Of a stretch of DNA of 64,000 nt, positions 47,607-55,835 are shown piece after piece; the stretch's first letter is position 1, and each line of letters opens with the position of its first letter. A program made the translations under genes and the position numbers. This stretch comes from an uncultured Sphingomonadaceae bacterium (lineage in GTDB: Bacteria; Pseudomonadota; Alphaproteobacteria; Sphingomonadales; Sphingomonadaceae): positions 558,001 through 622,000 of the forward strand of contig CANKZR010000001.1 of NCBI GenBank assembly GCA_947488625.1, in the 5' to 3' direction. The notes beneath the pieces were generated by a model, which did not search any database, was not told the origin of the DNA, and worked only from the letters and a program-made list of their open reading frames with translations.

Positions 47607-50114
47607 CTAAAGCGAGCGTAGCGTTTGCGCTGGGCGTGCCCGCAAAAGGGGAAGCGACGCGCCTAGTGCGAAAGCCAGCACCAGAAACAGTCCGCCACTC
47701 AGCACGGCGAGAATTTCCGTCCAGTCGGGCAGCCATTCGAATTCGAACATCTGCACGATCACCAGCCACGCAACGCCGGTGCCGAGCGCAAGCGCTACCA
47801 GCGCAAGAACCGCCGCCAGCAGGCCGAATTCGGCGAATTGCAGCGCCAGCAACTGGCGACGGCTGGCGCCCAGCACCCGCAGGATCACGGTGTCGTAGAT
47901 ACGCGCGGCCCGTGCGGCGGCGATTGCGCCCAGCAGCACGGCAATGCCCGCCAGCACCGCTACGGAAGCAGCGGCCAGAATGGCTAGCGATACCTGATCC
48001 AGGATCGTGCGCGCCTCTGTCAGCAGCGGGCATACCTCGATCACGCTGGAGGAGGGGAAGGCAGTCACCAGCGTGCGTAACAACCCCTCGGCCTGAGTGC
48101 CTTCGGGAAGGTCTATCGTGGCTGCCAGGTTATGCGGAGCATTGGCAAAGGTGTTGGCGGAGAATACCCAGACATTGTTGAACCCGAGGCTTTCCCAGTC
48201 GATCCGCCGCGTGTTGGCCACGCGCGCGGTAAAATCCACGCCGAGCACGCTGATGCTGATCATGTCGCCGATGGCGATCCCCGCAGCCTGGGCCAGTTCT
48301 TCGTCAACCGAAACCAGCGGTTCGCCAGCGTATCCTTCGTCCCACCATTCCCCCGATGTCACCGCGTTGCCTTCGGGTACGGAGTCCGAATAGGTGAGGC
48401 CGCGTTCGCCGCGCAGACCCCAGGTTCCCTCGCGATCCTCCATCTCGTCCACGCGGATCATCGCGTCTTCGGGGCCGAAAGAGGTTATCGAGCCGCGCAG
48501 GGTAGGCACGGTCTGCACTGTGGCATCGGGCGCGGCTTCGCTTACCAGCCCACGGAATTGCTCAACCCCTTCGCGCGGTACGTCCAGGACGAAATAGTCC
48601 GGCGCCTGAGCGGGCACGGATTGCTGTATGTTTCCGTTCAGACTGGACTGCACGCCCGCCAGCAGCACGAAGGCCGAAAGGCCAAAGCCCAGCGCGGTGA
48701 CGAGAGACCCGGTGGCGGCTCCCGGCCGGTGGAGGTTGGCGACTGCGGCGCGCACGATCGGGTCCGATGGGCGCGGGACGCGTGACGCGGCCCAGCGGAT
48801 TGCGCGGCCCAGCAGGGCCAGAAAGCCAAGGACCGCTGCAGCACCGCCAAGAAACATGGCGGTAAGCAGCGGATTTTCCGAACCGATCAGCGCCAGGGCG
48901 ACGATGGCGGCGATGCCAAGGCCAACCGGCAGGGCCGCGCCCCGCCATTGCTGCGAAAGAGGAGATACTCGCGAGCGCATCAGCGCCATGGCGGGAAAGC
49001 GCTTCGCTCTTGCAAGAGGAGGGGCGGCAAACACCAGCGCGACCAGCAGACCGAAAGCAGCTGCGCGCAGCAAAGCCAGCGGATCGAAAACGAAGGCCGT
49101 GGTGACAGGTAGCAAGGAGCCGAGCGCCCCGGCCAGCAGCGGCGTGACCAGCACGCCCGCAAGCAGGCCGGCTATCGCGCCGATGGACGCCGCTATCCCG
49201 ATCTCCAGCCCATAGATGCGGGTGATATCACGCGATGTCGCGCCGAGGATCTTGAGGGTGGCGATGGAGTTGCGCCGCGCCTCCAGATACGAATTCACGC
49301 CGCCACCGATGCCGATCCCGGCGATCACCAGCGCGGCAAGCCCTACCAGCGTCAGGAATTCTCCCATCCTGCTGACAAAGCGATCCGCACCCGGAGAGGC
49401 GCGATTGCGCGTGCGAATATCGAAAGGGCTGTCAGGGAACGCCGCTTCCAGTTCTTCCGCGACTGTATCGGGATCGCGCTGCCCGTCGAAAGCGATGCGG
49501 GTCTTGGTCTGGAACATGGCGCCGGGCGCGACGAGCCCGGCATCTTCCGGCAATGCGCGCGGCACGATGATCGTCTGACCAAGAGCAAAGCCTTCGGAAA
49601 GGCGATCGGGCTCTTCGGCGATGATACCGGCAACGCTAACCTGCTGGGTGCCAAGGGAGAAGCTGTCGCCGGGCGCAACGCCCAGCCGCTCTGCCGCGCC
49701 GGCGGCGAGATAGGCTTCGCCAGCCTGCGGCGCGCCCGCAGTGGAGCCGTTCTGCAACAACAGCGCACCATACATGGGATAGTTAGGCGCAACGGCCTTC
49801 AGTTCCACCGGAACGGCGGCATCGGGGGTGGTCGCCATCGCCTGCAGGCGATAGCCCGGTGAAATGGTGCCGAGTTCTTCCAGATAGGCCATCTCCGCTT
49901 CTGTCGGCATACGCTGCCACAGTTCGACCTCAAGATCGCCGCCCAGGATGACCTGCCCCTGGCTATCGAGTTCCCCCTGAATGGCAGAGGTAAGGCTGCC
50001 GATCGCCGCCAGCGCGCCAACCCCCAGGAACAGGCAAACCAGCAGCAGCCGCAATCCGCGAAAACCGCTGGCAAGATCGCGCTTGGCAATAACCCAGGCC
50101 TGACCCCAGCCCAT
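47607..50114 (-). CDS. ABC transporter permease, FtsX-like (YbbP type)
   Basis: The 835-residue protein starts at 50114, four bases after the ATPase stop. It has an N-terminal helix (LLLVCLFLGVGALAAIG) and a large periplasmic domain (60-260). Four helices follow in the first FtsX module, then further helices, a second periplasmic domain (about 505-700) and a last FtsX module ending SLPLLRARPAQTLRSL. This duplicated layout marks the YbbP/LolCE/MacB-like mechanotransmission group. With the ATPase it probably extracts or moves a lipid or lipoprotein. The partner esterase is divergent. Confidence 0.87.
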   Translation of the reverse strand: MGWGQAWVIAKRDLASGFRGLRLLLVCLFLGVGALAAIGSLTSAIQGELDSQGQVILGGDLEVELWQRMPTEAEMAYLEELGTISPGYRLQAMATTPDAAVPVELKAVAPNYPMYGALLLQNGSTAGAPQAGEAYLAAGAAERLGVAPGDSFSLGTQQVSVAGIIAEEPDRLSEGFALGQTIIVPRALPEDAGLVAPGAMFQTKTRIAFDGQRDPDTVAEELEAAFPDSPFDIRTRNRASPGADRFVSRMGEFLTLVGLAALVIAGIGIGGGVNSYLEARRNSIATLKILGATSRDITRIYGLEIGIAASIGAIAGLLAGVLVTPLLAGALGSLLPVTTAFVFDPLALLRAAAFGLLVALVFAAPPLARAKRFPAMALMRSRVSPLSQQWRGAALPVGLGIAAIVALALIGSENPLLTAMFLGGAAAVLGFLALLGRAIRWAASRVPRPSDPIVRAAVANLHRPGAATGSLVTALGFGLSAFVLLAGVQSSLNGNIQQSVPAQAPDYFVLDVPREGVEQFRGLVSEAAPDATVQTVPTLRGSITSFGPEDAMIRVDEMEDREGTWGLRGERGLTYSDSVPEGNAVTSGEWWDEGYAGEPLVSVDEELAQAAGIAIGDMISISVLGVDFTARVANTRRIDWESLGFNNVWVFSANTFANAPHNLAATIDLPEGTQAEGLLRTLVTAFPSSSVIEVCPLLTEARTILDQVSLAILAAASVAVLAGIAVLLGAIAAARAARIYDTVILRVLGASRRQLLALQFAEFGLLAAVLALVALALGTGVAWLVIVQMFEFEWLPDWTEILAVLSGGLFLVLAFALGASLPLLRARPAQTLRSL

Positions 50115-50118
50115 GGCT

Positions 50119-50832
50119 TCAGGCCGCTCCCGAAAGTTGGGCGGTGTCCGAAGCGATCTGGCCATCGGCCAGTGTCACCACGCGGTTGCACATGCCGGCC
50201 AGGTGCTTGTCATGGGTAATGATCACCAGCGTCGCGCCTGTTTCCTCGCGGCGACGGAACAATACGTCAATCACGCTGTCGCCCGTGCTGGCGTCCAGGT
50301 TGCCGGTAGGCTCGTCGGCAAAGATCAGTGGCGGGCGCGGGGCGATGGCGCGCGCGATGGCCACTCGCTGCTGCTCTCCACCGGAAAGCTGTGCGGGATA
50401 ATGGGTCAGGCGATGGCCGAGGCCCACCGATTCCAGTTCTTCCCCGGCGCGATCCCAGGCCCCCTTGTTGCCCGAAAGCTCCATCGGGGTTGCCACGTTC
50501 TCGATAGCGGTCATGGTCGGCAGCAGGTGGAATGCCTGCAGGACGATGCCGATCCGTCCCCGCCGGGCCATGGCCAACGCGTCCTCGTCCAGCGCCGTAA
50601 AGTCCTCTTCCGCCACCATCAGCGAACCGGAGCTCGCCTGTTCCAGTCCCGAAAGGACGGCCATCAGAGAGCTTTTGCCGCTACCCGAAGGACCCAGCAG
50701 AGCCAGCGTTTCGCCGGGCATCACTTCGAGATCGATACCGCGCAATATCTCTACCGCAGCGGGGCCTTCACCAAGGGTAAGGCGCAGGTCTTTCGCGGCG
50801 ATGACGGGTTTTGCAGTGTCGGAACTTGTCAT
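50119..50832 (-). CDS. ABC transporter ATPase (YbbA/LolD-like)
   Basis: A 237-residue ATPase from the ATG at 50832; a GTG four codons upstream is possible. Walker A is LLGPSGSGKSSLM near residue 46, the signature is YPAQLSGGEQQRVAIARA near 145, and Walker B is PPLIFADEPTGNLDASTG, followed by the H-loop VIITHD. It pairs with the FtsX-like permease next to it. The order ATPase, permease, divergent TesA-like esterase mirrors ybbA-ybbP-tesA in other proteobacteria. Confidence 0.93.
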   Translation of the reverse strand: MTSSDTAKPVIAAKDLRLTLGEGPAAVEILRGIDLEVMPGETLALLGPSGSGKSSLMAVLSGLEQASSGSLMVAEEDFTALDEDALAMARRGRIGIVLQAFHLLPTMTAIENVATPMELSGNKGAWDRAGEELESVGLGHRLTHYPAQLSGGEQQRVAIARAIAPRPPLIFADEPTGNLDASTGDSVIDVLFRRREETGATLVIITHDKHLAGMCNRVVTLADGQIASDTAQLSGAA

Positions 50833-50871
50833 AGGGCTTGTCACCGGGCGGCGATGGCATAGCTATGGGGT

Positions 50872-51618
50872 ATGAGCAAGCCAGTCCTAAGTCGGTGGCC
50901 TAGCGCCATGCGCGCTTCGTCGATCATTGCCCCCCTGGCGCTTGCCCTTGCCGCCTGCGGGGCCGAGGCGCCGGTGGCGGAGGCTGAACCTGCAGCCAGT
51001 CCGTCGCCGTTGCTGGAAGACCGATCGCCCGTAGCGGGGCCGGAGCGGGTGATCCTGGGCTTTGGCGACAGCCTGATGGCGGGTTACGATGTTGAGGAAC
51101 AGCAAGGCTATCCCGAGACGCTGGAGCGCGCTTTGCGCGGGCAGGGCATCAACGCTCGCGTGATCGATGCGGGTGTCTCAGGTGATACCACAGCAGCAGG
51201 ACGCCAGCGTATCGCCTTCGTGCTCGACAACAATGCCGATACCGAAATCGATCTCGCCATCATCGAGCTTGGCGGCAATGACCTGCTTCGCGGTATTCCC
51301 GTCGAGCAGACCCGCGAAAACCTTTCCGCCATTATCGAGGAAGTGCAATCGCGCGACATTCCGGTCATCCTGATGGGCATGCGCGCGCCGCCAAACCTTG
51401 GCGCAGAATATGTTGGCCAGTTCGACGGGCTCTATACCGACCTTTCGCGGGAATACGGTACGGCACTGGTGCCTTTCTTCATGGAGCCGTTGTTCGAACG
51501 GCCCGAGCTGTTTCAGGGTGATCGCATCCATCCCACGGCCGAAGGTATCGAGGAAATGGTGCAAGCGACGGTGGACGATGTAGCCGCGGCCCTGCCGGAC
51601 GCTGACACCGATAGCTAA
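50872..51618 (+). CDS. TesA-like GDSL arylesterase, lipoprotein
   Basis: The 248-residue protein is an SGNH hydrolase: block I is LGFGDSLMAGYDV (catalytic serine), block II SGDTTAAGR, block III IIELGGNDLLRG, and block V DRIHPTAEGIE with Asp and His. A signal peptide ends with the lipobox LAAC, so unlike E. coli TesA it is predicted to be membrane anchored. The ATG at 50908 is an alternative start giving a cleaner signal peptide. It is divergent from the ABC genes and its stop overlaps the recF stop by four bases. Confidence 0.88.
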   Translation: MSKPVLSRWPSAMRASSIIAPLALALAACGAEAPVAEAEPAASPSPLLEDRSPVAGPERVILGFGDSLMAGYDVEEQQGYPETLERALRGQGINARVIDAGVSGDTTAAGRQRIAFVLDNNADTEIDLAIIELGGNDLLRGIPVEQTRENLSAIIEEVQSRDIPVILMGMRAPPNLGAEYVGQFDGLYTDLSREYGTALVPFFMEPLFERPELFQGDRIHPTAEGIEEMVQATVDDVAAALPDADTDS

Positions 51619-52712
51619 AGCCGCTCTACCGCGCCGCCGGTAACGCGCCAGACGGCTGCTTCTTCGAGTATCGCCTCGAACGGAGCAGCCTCTGTGCCGG
51701 TCAGCCATACCTGCGTGCCACTATCCCGCAACCGTGCAAAAAGTGCTTCGCGCCGCAGGGGATCGAGATGCGCGGCCACCTCGTCCAGCAACAGAACGCC
51801 GGGCCGTCCGCGCGCGGCAAGTTCAGCGTGCGCGAGAGTGATGGCGACCAGCATGGCCTTTTGCTCTCCGGTCGAACATTCGGCGGCGGCCATGTTCTTG
51901 CCCGCCATTACCACACGTAGATCATCGCGATGCGGGCCGGACAGCGTTCGCTGGGCAGCGCGGTCGCGGCTGCGTTCCTCGCGCCATTGCTTTGCAAGAT
52001 CGCCTTGCGTCAGTGCGCCGCCGGGATCGTAGGATAGCAGTGGGCGGGCGAAGGGCGCTTCGGGTAATTCGGCCAGCCTCGCGGTAAGCGCGCCCACCAG
52101 TCGCGCGCGCCCCTGTGCCAGGCCAGCGCCCACCAGAGCCATTTGCGTCTCTATCGATTCCAGCCAGGCGGGATCCGGCTCCATATCGTCGGACAGCAGT
52201 TTGTTGCGTTCGCGCAGTGCAGCTTCGTAGCGGCTGGCATTACGCGCATGATCCGGCTCCAATGCGACGGCGAGACGATCCATGTACCGGCGGCGCGTGC
52301 CGGCGCTTTCGGCAAACAGGCGGTCCATTGCCGGGGTCAGCCATCCCACCGCCAGCCATTCACCCAGGCTGATGGCGCTTGCCTCCGCACCGTTCACCTG
52401 CACGATCCGCCTACCGGGGCGGTCTGCCGCCATACCAGTGCCCAGCTTGATTGGTTCCCCACCATCGCGCGTATGCAGCGTGACGCTGGCCGCGAAACCG
52501 CCTTGTCCACTGTGACTGGCCATGTCGGCAAGGGCAGCGCGTCGCATTCCCCTGCCGGGTGCAAACAGCGAAAGCGCTTCCAGAATGTTCGTCTTGCCTG
52601 CGCCATTTTCACCCACCAGCAGGTTGAGCTGGCGAGCGCCGTCCAGTTGCGTTCCGGCGTGGTTGCGGAAGGTGGAGAGTGTGATGCGGTCGAGCGCCAT
52701 GGTGTCGCACAT
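51615..52712 (-). CDS. recF: DNA replication/repair protein RecF
   Basis: RecF is an SMC-like ATPase that helps load RecA at single-strand gaps. The 365-residue protein begins with LDRITLSTFRNH and Walker A LLVGENGAGKTNILEALSLF near residue 33. The ABC-type signature region is STGEQKAMLVAITLAHAEL near 280, and Walker B is GVLLLDEVAAHLD near 305. Either ATG 52712 or 52700 may be used. It is not beside dnaA-dnaN here. Length is normal. Confidence 0.94.
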   Translation of the reverse strand: MCDTMALDRITLSTFRNHAGTQLDGARQLNLLVGENGAGKTNILEALSLFAPGRGMRRAALADMASHSGQGGFAASVTLHTRDGGEPIKLGTGMAADRPGRRIVQVNGAEASAISLGEWLAVGWLTPAMDRLFAESAGTRRRYMDRLAVALEPDHARNASRYEAALRERNKLLSDDMEPDPAWLESIETQMALVGAGLAQGRARLVGALTARLAELPEAPFARPLLSYDPGGALTQGDLAKQWREERSRDRAAQRTLSGPHRDDLRVVMAGKNMAAAECSTGEQKAMLVAITLAHAELAARGRPGVLLLDEVAAHLDPLRREALFARLRDSGTQVWLTGTEAAPFEAILEEAAVWRVTGGAVERL

Positions 52713-52854
52713 TCCCTATGCGAGGCGCTAGGTTCGCGCCACAGCAAATGCTGATCCCACAGATTAGTGAAAATCACCAACATTCGGCTTGTGTTTTCGG
52801 CAAACCTTTCTAGTTCGTGAACAAGACTGGCAGAATTCCGCGGTTTTTCAAAAC
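52713..52854. other. Leader region upstream of the mini-peptide operon
   Basis: A gap between the recF start and the sigma-54-like box. It would hold the recF promoter (minus strand) and, if the downstream box is used, enhancer sites for a bEBP such as PspF. It includes an imperfect dyad, GTTC-GT-GAAC, near 52812-52822. No gene is seen. Confidence 0.3.
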
Positions 52855-52870
52855 TGGCACACCCCATGCA
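52855..52870 (+). promoter_or_regulatory. Putative sigma-54 (RpoN) -24/-12 promoter
   Basis: TGGCACACCCCATGCA matches the consensus TGGCAC-N5-TTGCA in the GG and GC dinucleotides and their spacing, differing at one conserved T. It is intergenic and points at the mini-peptide/PspC genes. Transcription would start near 52881, leaving a leader of about 45 bases before the first ATG. In enterobacteria psp genes are sigma-54 dependent, which makes the location apt. Confidence 0.6.
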
Positions 52871-52924
52871 ATGTTTAGGGCATGGGACGGAAATGGTTCC
52901 GAACTAACACAAGAGGGAAACAAA

Positions 52925-53053
52925 ATGACTTTTACCAACGACTTCACCGCTCGCATCACCGCTGCTCTTTCGGCTGTAATCGTGACCACCACGATCCTCG
53001 TCAGCAGCTTTTCCACCCCCGAGGCGAGCATGGTTGCCGGCATTCTTGCCTAA
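52925..53053 (+). CDS. Mini membrane peptide A (42 aa)
   Basis: ATG at 52925 with AGAGGGAA eight bases upstream. The 42-residue product has a short polar N-terminus (MTFTNDFTARI), one hydrophobic segment of about 20 residues, then SSFSTPEAS and the hydrophobic end MVAGILA. It is clearly paralogous to the next peptide: both share an MT-N-F start, VT-T-LVSSF and VAG-LA at the same spacing. The open frame extends upstream to 52817 but across the putative promoter. I do not know its function; single-helix stress peptides are a fair guess given the neighbouring PspC gene. Confidence 0.72.
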   Translation: MTFTNDFTARITAALSAVIVTTTILVSSFSTPEASMVAGILA

Positions 53054-53092
53054 TGCCACCCATCACCGCCGATCAACACAAAGGAGACTGAA

Positions 53093-53215
53093 ATGACCAA
53101 CGAATTCCACACCAAGCTGATGGCCGGTTTTGCCGCTGTTGCCGTGACTTTTACCATGCTGGTGAGCAGCTTTGCCAACCCCCATGTCACGACCGTTGCA
53201 GGACTGCTGGCATGA
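53093..53215 (+). CDS. Mini membrane peptide B (40 aa)
   Basis: ATG at 53093 preceded by an ideal AAAGGAG site (53081-53087). The 40-residue product has a polar N-terminus (MTNEFHTKL), a hydrophobic helix containing VAVTFTMLVSSF, and the end VTTVAGLLA. About half of its residues are identical or similar to peptide A at the same positions, so the pair arose by tandem duplication. Its TGA overlaps the ATG of the PspC gene (ATGA), so the two are translationally coupled. It is too short for most gene finders. Confidence 0.78.
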   Translation: MTNEFHTKLMAGFAAVAVTFTMLVSSFANPHVTTVAGLLA

Positions 53216-53433
53216 GTGATCTCGACCGCAGAAACGACGCCGTGCGCCCGTCGGGGCAGAAGAAATTCCGCCTCGACCGCGCAAACGGCAAGATCGCCGG
53301 AGTTTGCGGCGGTATCGCCAGGTACTTCGGAATGGACCCGTTGATCATCCGGATTATCTTCGCAGTAGGTGCAGTGGCCGGGTTCGGCAGCTTCATCCTC
53401 ATCTATCTAGCGATCTGGCTGCTGGCGGACTGA
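53212..53433 (+). CDS. PspC-domain protein
   Basis: A 73-residue protein with the PspC signature: FRLDRANGKIAGVCGGIARYFGMDPLIIRIIF, then a second hydrophobic half ending LIYLAIWLLAD. In enterobacteria PspC is a membrane sensor of envelope stress that releases PspF from PspA. Here it is a minimal version, lacking the cytoplasmic C-terminal tail, and no pspA or pspF is adjacent. It is translationally coupled to mini-peptide B. Confidence 0.88.
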   Translation: MSDLDRRNDAVRPSGQKKFRLDRANGKIAGVCGGIARYFGMDPLIIRIIFAVGAVAGFGSFILIYLAIWLLAD

Positions 53434-53657
53434 CGCCGGCGGCCATTTCGCCTATCTACCCAACCCATGAAAAGTGGCGCCGACCAAACTGGGGCGCCGA
53501 GCCGCAGCGATAGAGCGGGTAGCTTCCACCCGCACCAGGCGCGGCCATTCCCCGACCGAAATGACAAGGCTCTGGCGTAACAGCCGGCGAAATTGTCTTT
53601 GCAAGTATGCCAGCGGCGTTTGCGCTACACGCAAATGTCGCTAAACGCGCATGCAAC

Positions 53658-53734
53658 GCGCCCATAGCTCAGCTGGATAGAGCACGGGACTTCTAATCCT
53701 GAGGCCGCAGGTTCGACTCCTGCTGGGCGCACCA
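53658..53734 (+). tRNA. tRNA-Arg (anticodon TCT)
   Basis: A 77-base cloverleaf: acceptor GCGCCCA paired with TGGGCGC, D arm GCTC/GAGC, anticodon loop CTTCTAA giving TCT, T arm GCAGG-TTCGACT-CCTGC, and an encoded CCA end. It reads arginine AGA, a rare codon in GC-rich genomes. Confidence 0.95.
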
Positions 53735-53838
53735 TTTCCCGCCTGTCTTGCCGAACGCCAGAAGGACGCGACGCTGACAACGGCCCCTGGATATTTGTCG
53801 TTGGCAAATGCCGTACCCCTGCCTAGGGTCGCCGGACG

Positions 53839-54648
53839 ATGGGGCCTGACGATATCCGTTCCCGGAACAATGTAACGGTGCACGGCGACGGGCATCGGAC
53901 GCTGGTGTTCGCCCACGGTTTCGGTTGCGACAAACACATGTGGGCCGATGTCGCCGCGAATTTCGAGGATGACCATCGCGTTGTCCTTTTCGATCACGTC
54001 GGGGCAGGGCAATCAGACCTTTCCGCCTACGATTCCGGCAAATACGGTTCGCTCGATGGCTATGCGCGCGATCTGGTGGAAATCGGAGAGGCGTTGGAAT
54101 TGCGCGATGCCGTGGTGATCGGGCATTCCGTCAGTTCGATGATCGGAGCGCTCGCCTCGATAGCCCGGCCAGACATGTTCACCCAGATCGTGATGGTGGG
54201 CCCGTCTCCACGTTATATCGACGACACGGATTATACCGGCGGCTTCTCGCGCCAGCAGATCGATGAGCTTCTCACCTTTCTTGAGGAGAACCACCTGGGC
54301 TGGTCCGCCGCGATGGCCCCGCAGATCATGGGTAATTCCGAACGTCCGGAACTGAGCGAAAGGCTGAACGGTTCGTTCTGCTCCACCGATCCAGATATCG
54401 CCCGCGAGTTTGCCAAGGTAACGTTCCATTCGGACAACCGGGGCGATCTGTCCAGGGTGCAGGCCAGGACCCTGGTTCTGCAATGCCAACAGGATATCAT
54501 AGCGCCCCAAGCGGTTGGCGAGTACGTTCACGCCAACATTCCCAACAGCGAATACAGACTTCTGGAAGCAACCGGGCATTGCCCAAACCTGAGTGCACCT
54601 GAAGAGGTGACCAAGGCTATTCGTGACTTCCTCCACCCCTCTCGCTGA
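53839..54648 (+). CDS. RsbQ/D14-like alpha/beta-hydrolase
   Basis: The 269-residue protein has the RsbQ-like pattern: oxyanion segment FAHGFGCDKHMW, then FDHVGAGQSDLSAYD, the nucleophile in GHSVSS (Ser97), acid Asp219 in QQDIIAP, and His247 in TGHCPNLS. The triad is intact. In Bacillus subtilis RsbQ is required by the PAS-phosphatase RsbP to sense energy stress; plant D14/KAI2 strigolactone receptors share the fold. Its end overlaps the following PAS histidine kinase by 26 bases, which suggests the pair works as one sensor. Confidence 0.85.
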   Translation: MGPDDIRSRNNVTVHGDGHRTLVFAHGFGCDKHMWADVAANFEDDHRVVLFDHVGAGQSDLSAYDSGKYGSLDGYARDLVEIGEALELRDAVVIGHSVSSMIGALASIARPDMFTQIVMVGPSPRYIDDTDYTGGFSRQQIDELLTFLEENHLGWSAAMAPQIMGNSERPELSERLNGSFCSTDPDIAREFAKVTFHSDNRGDLSRVQARTLVLQCQQDIIAPQAVGEYVHANIPNSEYRLLEATGHCPNLSAPEEVTKAIRDFLHPSR

Positions 54649-55744
54649 GGATTTCGCGGACCTCTACGACGAAGCGCCCTGCGGTTACGTGTCGATCACA
54701 CCCGACGCGCGCATCGCAATGGTCAATCTGACACTGGCATCGTGGTTGAAGTGTCGGCGCGACGATCTGCTGGACAAGCCGATCCACGAGATACTGTCGT
54801 TCGGCGGCAGGATTGCCTTCGAAACCCACATCGCCCCCATGCTGCGCCTGCAGGGTGAGGCGCATGAACTCGCGCTGGATTTGCAGGTAGGCGATGGAGA
54901 GAAACTGCCCGTAATGGCCACAGCGCGCGAGAAGCGCGGTCCGGACGACAAGCACCTTTTTACGCGGCTAACACTTTTCAAGGCTGCGGAGCGGCGATCC
55001 TTCGAGCGATCGCTTATCGAGGCGAAAATCAGGGCGGAGGAAAGGTTCAGCACAGAGCATGATCAACTGGAACTGAGGGACCAGTTCATCGCCGTGCTCG
55101 GTCATGATTTGCGCAACCCTCTCGCCGCGGTCGAGGCAGGTGCAAGGATGCTCGAACGAGGCGACACGCTCCACAGTAGGCAGACCATGGTTATCAAGGA
55201 GATGCGAGCGAGTTTGGCGCGCGCGAATACGCTGATCGACGATGTGCTGGATTTTGCGATGGGGCGCCTGGGAACGGGAATCCAGCTGGACTATACGGAC
55301 AAGGCCCGCCTGAAAGAAATCTTGCAGCAGGTCGTCCATGAGACCGAATCGATCAATCCGGAAATCGAGATAGTGTCCAGACTGGACAGCATCGGACCGG
55401 TCGATTGCGATCCCGACCGTATCGGCCAACTCGTGGCAAACCTGCTGTCAAACGCGGTGCGCTACGGTGACCGGGGATCCCCGATCGTGGTCGAGGGTGC
55501 TACCGAAAACGGCGATTTCTCACTATCTGTGGTGAACCGGGGAAAACCCATACCGCAGGATGCGCGCGAGAAGCTGTTCCAGCCGTTCGAACGGGGAGAA
55601 CCTTCGAAAAACGACAAGGGTCTCGGCCTTGGTCTCTTTATCGTGAACGAGATTGCGTTGGCGCATGGCGGCAAGGTGGAGGTGGAGTCCGGGGATGAGG
55701 AAACTAGGTTCACCCTGCGGATGTCTGTCAGTACCCAATCCTGA
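54623..55744 (+). CDS. PAS-domain sensor histidine kinase
   Basis: A soluble 373-residue kinase starting at GTG 54623 inside the hydrolase gene. The N-terminal PAS domain (about 10-105, EAPCGYVSITPDARIAMVN) has no membrane segment. A short coiled linker leads to HisKA with the phosphorylatable histidine in GHDLRNPLAAV (His161). The ATPase domain has the N box NLLSNAVRYG near 275 and the G boxes NDKGLGLGLFIVNE. No receiver or response-regulator gene lies beside it. The PAS domain replaces the RsbP PAS as the likely partner of the hydrolase. Confidence 0.88.
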   Translation: MTSSTPLAEDFADLYDEAPCGYVSITPDARIAMVNLTLASWLKCRRDDLLDKPIHEILSFGGRIAFETHIAPMLRLQGEAHELALDLQVGDGEKLPVMATAREKRGPDDKHLFTRLTLFKAAERRSFERSLIEAKIRAEERFSTEHDQLELRDQFIAVLGHDLRNPLAAVEAGARMLERGDTLHSRQTMVIKEMRASLARANTLIDDVLDFAMGRLGTGIQLDYTDKARLKEILQQVVHETESINPEIEIVSRLDSIGPVDCDPDRIGQLVANLLSNAVRYGDRGSPIVVEGATENGDFSLSVVNRGKPIPQDAREKLFQPFERGEPSKNDKGLGLGLFIVNEIALAHGGKVEVESGDEETRFTLRMSVSTQS

Positions 55745-55835
55745 ATGCCGCACTCTAATGGCTAAACGCCGGACAGGGCCAGCCGAAAGGTGGACCGTGC
55801 CCGGCGAAAAATTGCTAGGATGTGTCGCGGATCGC

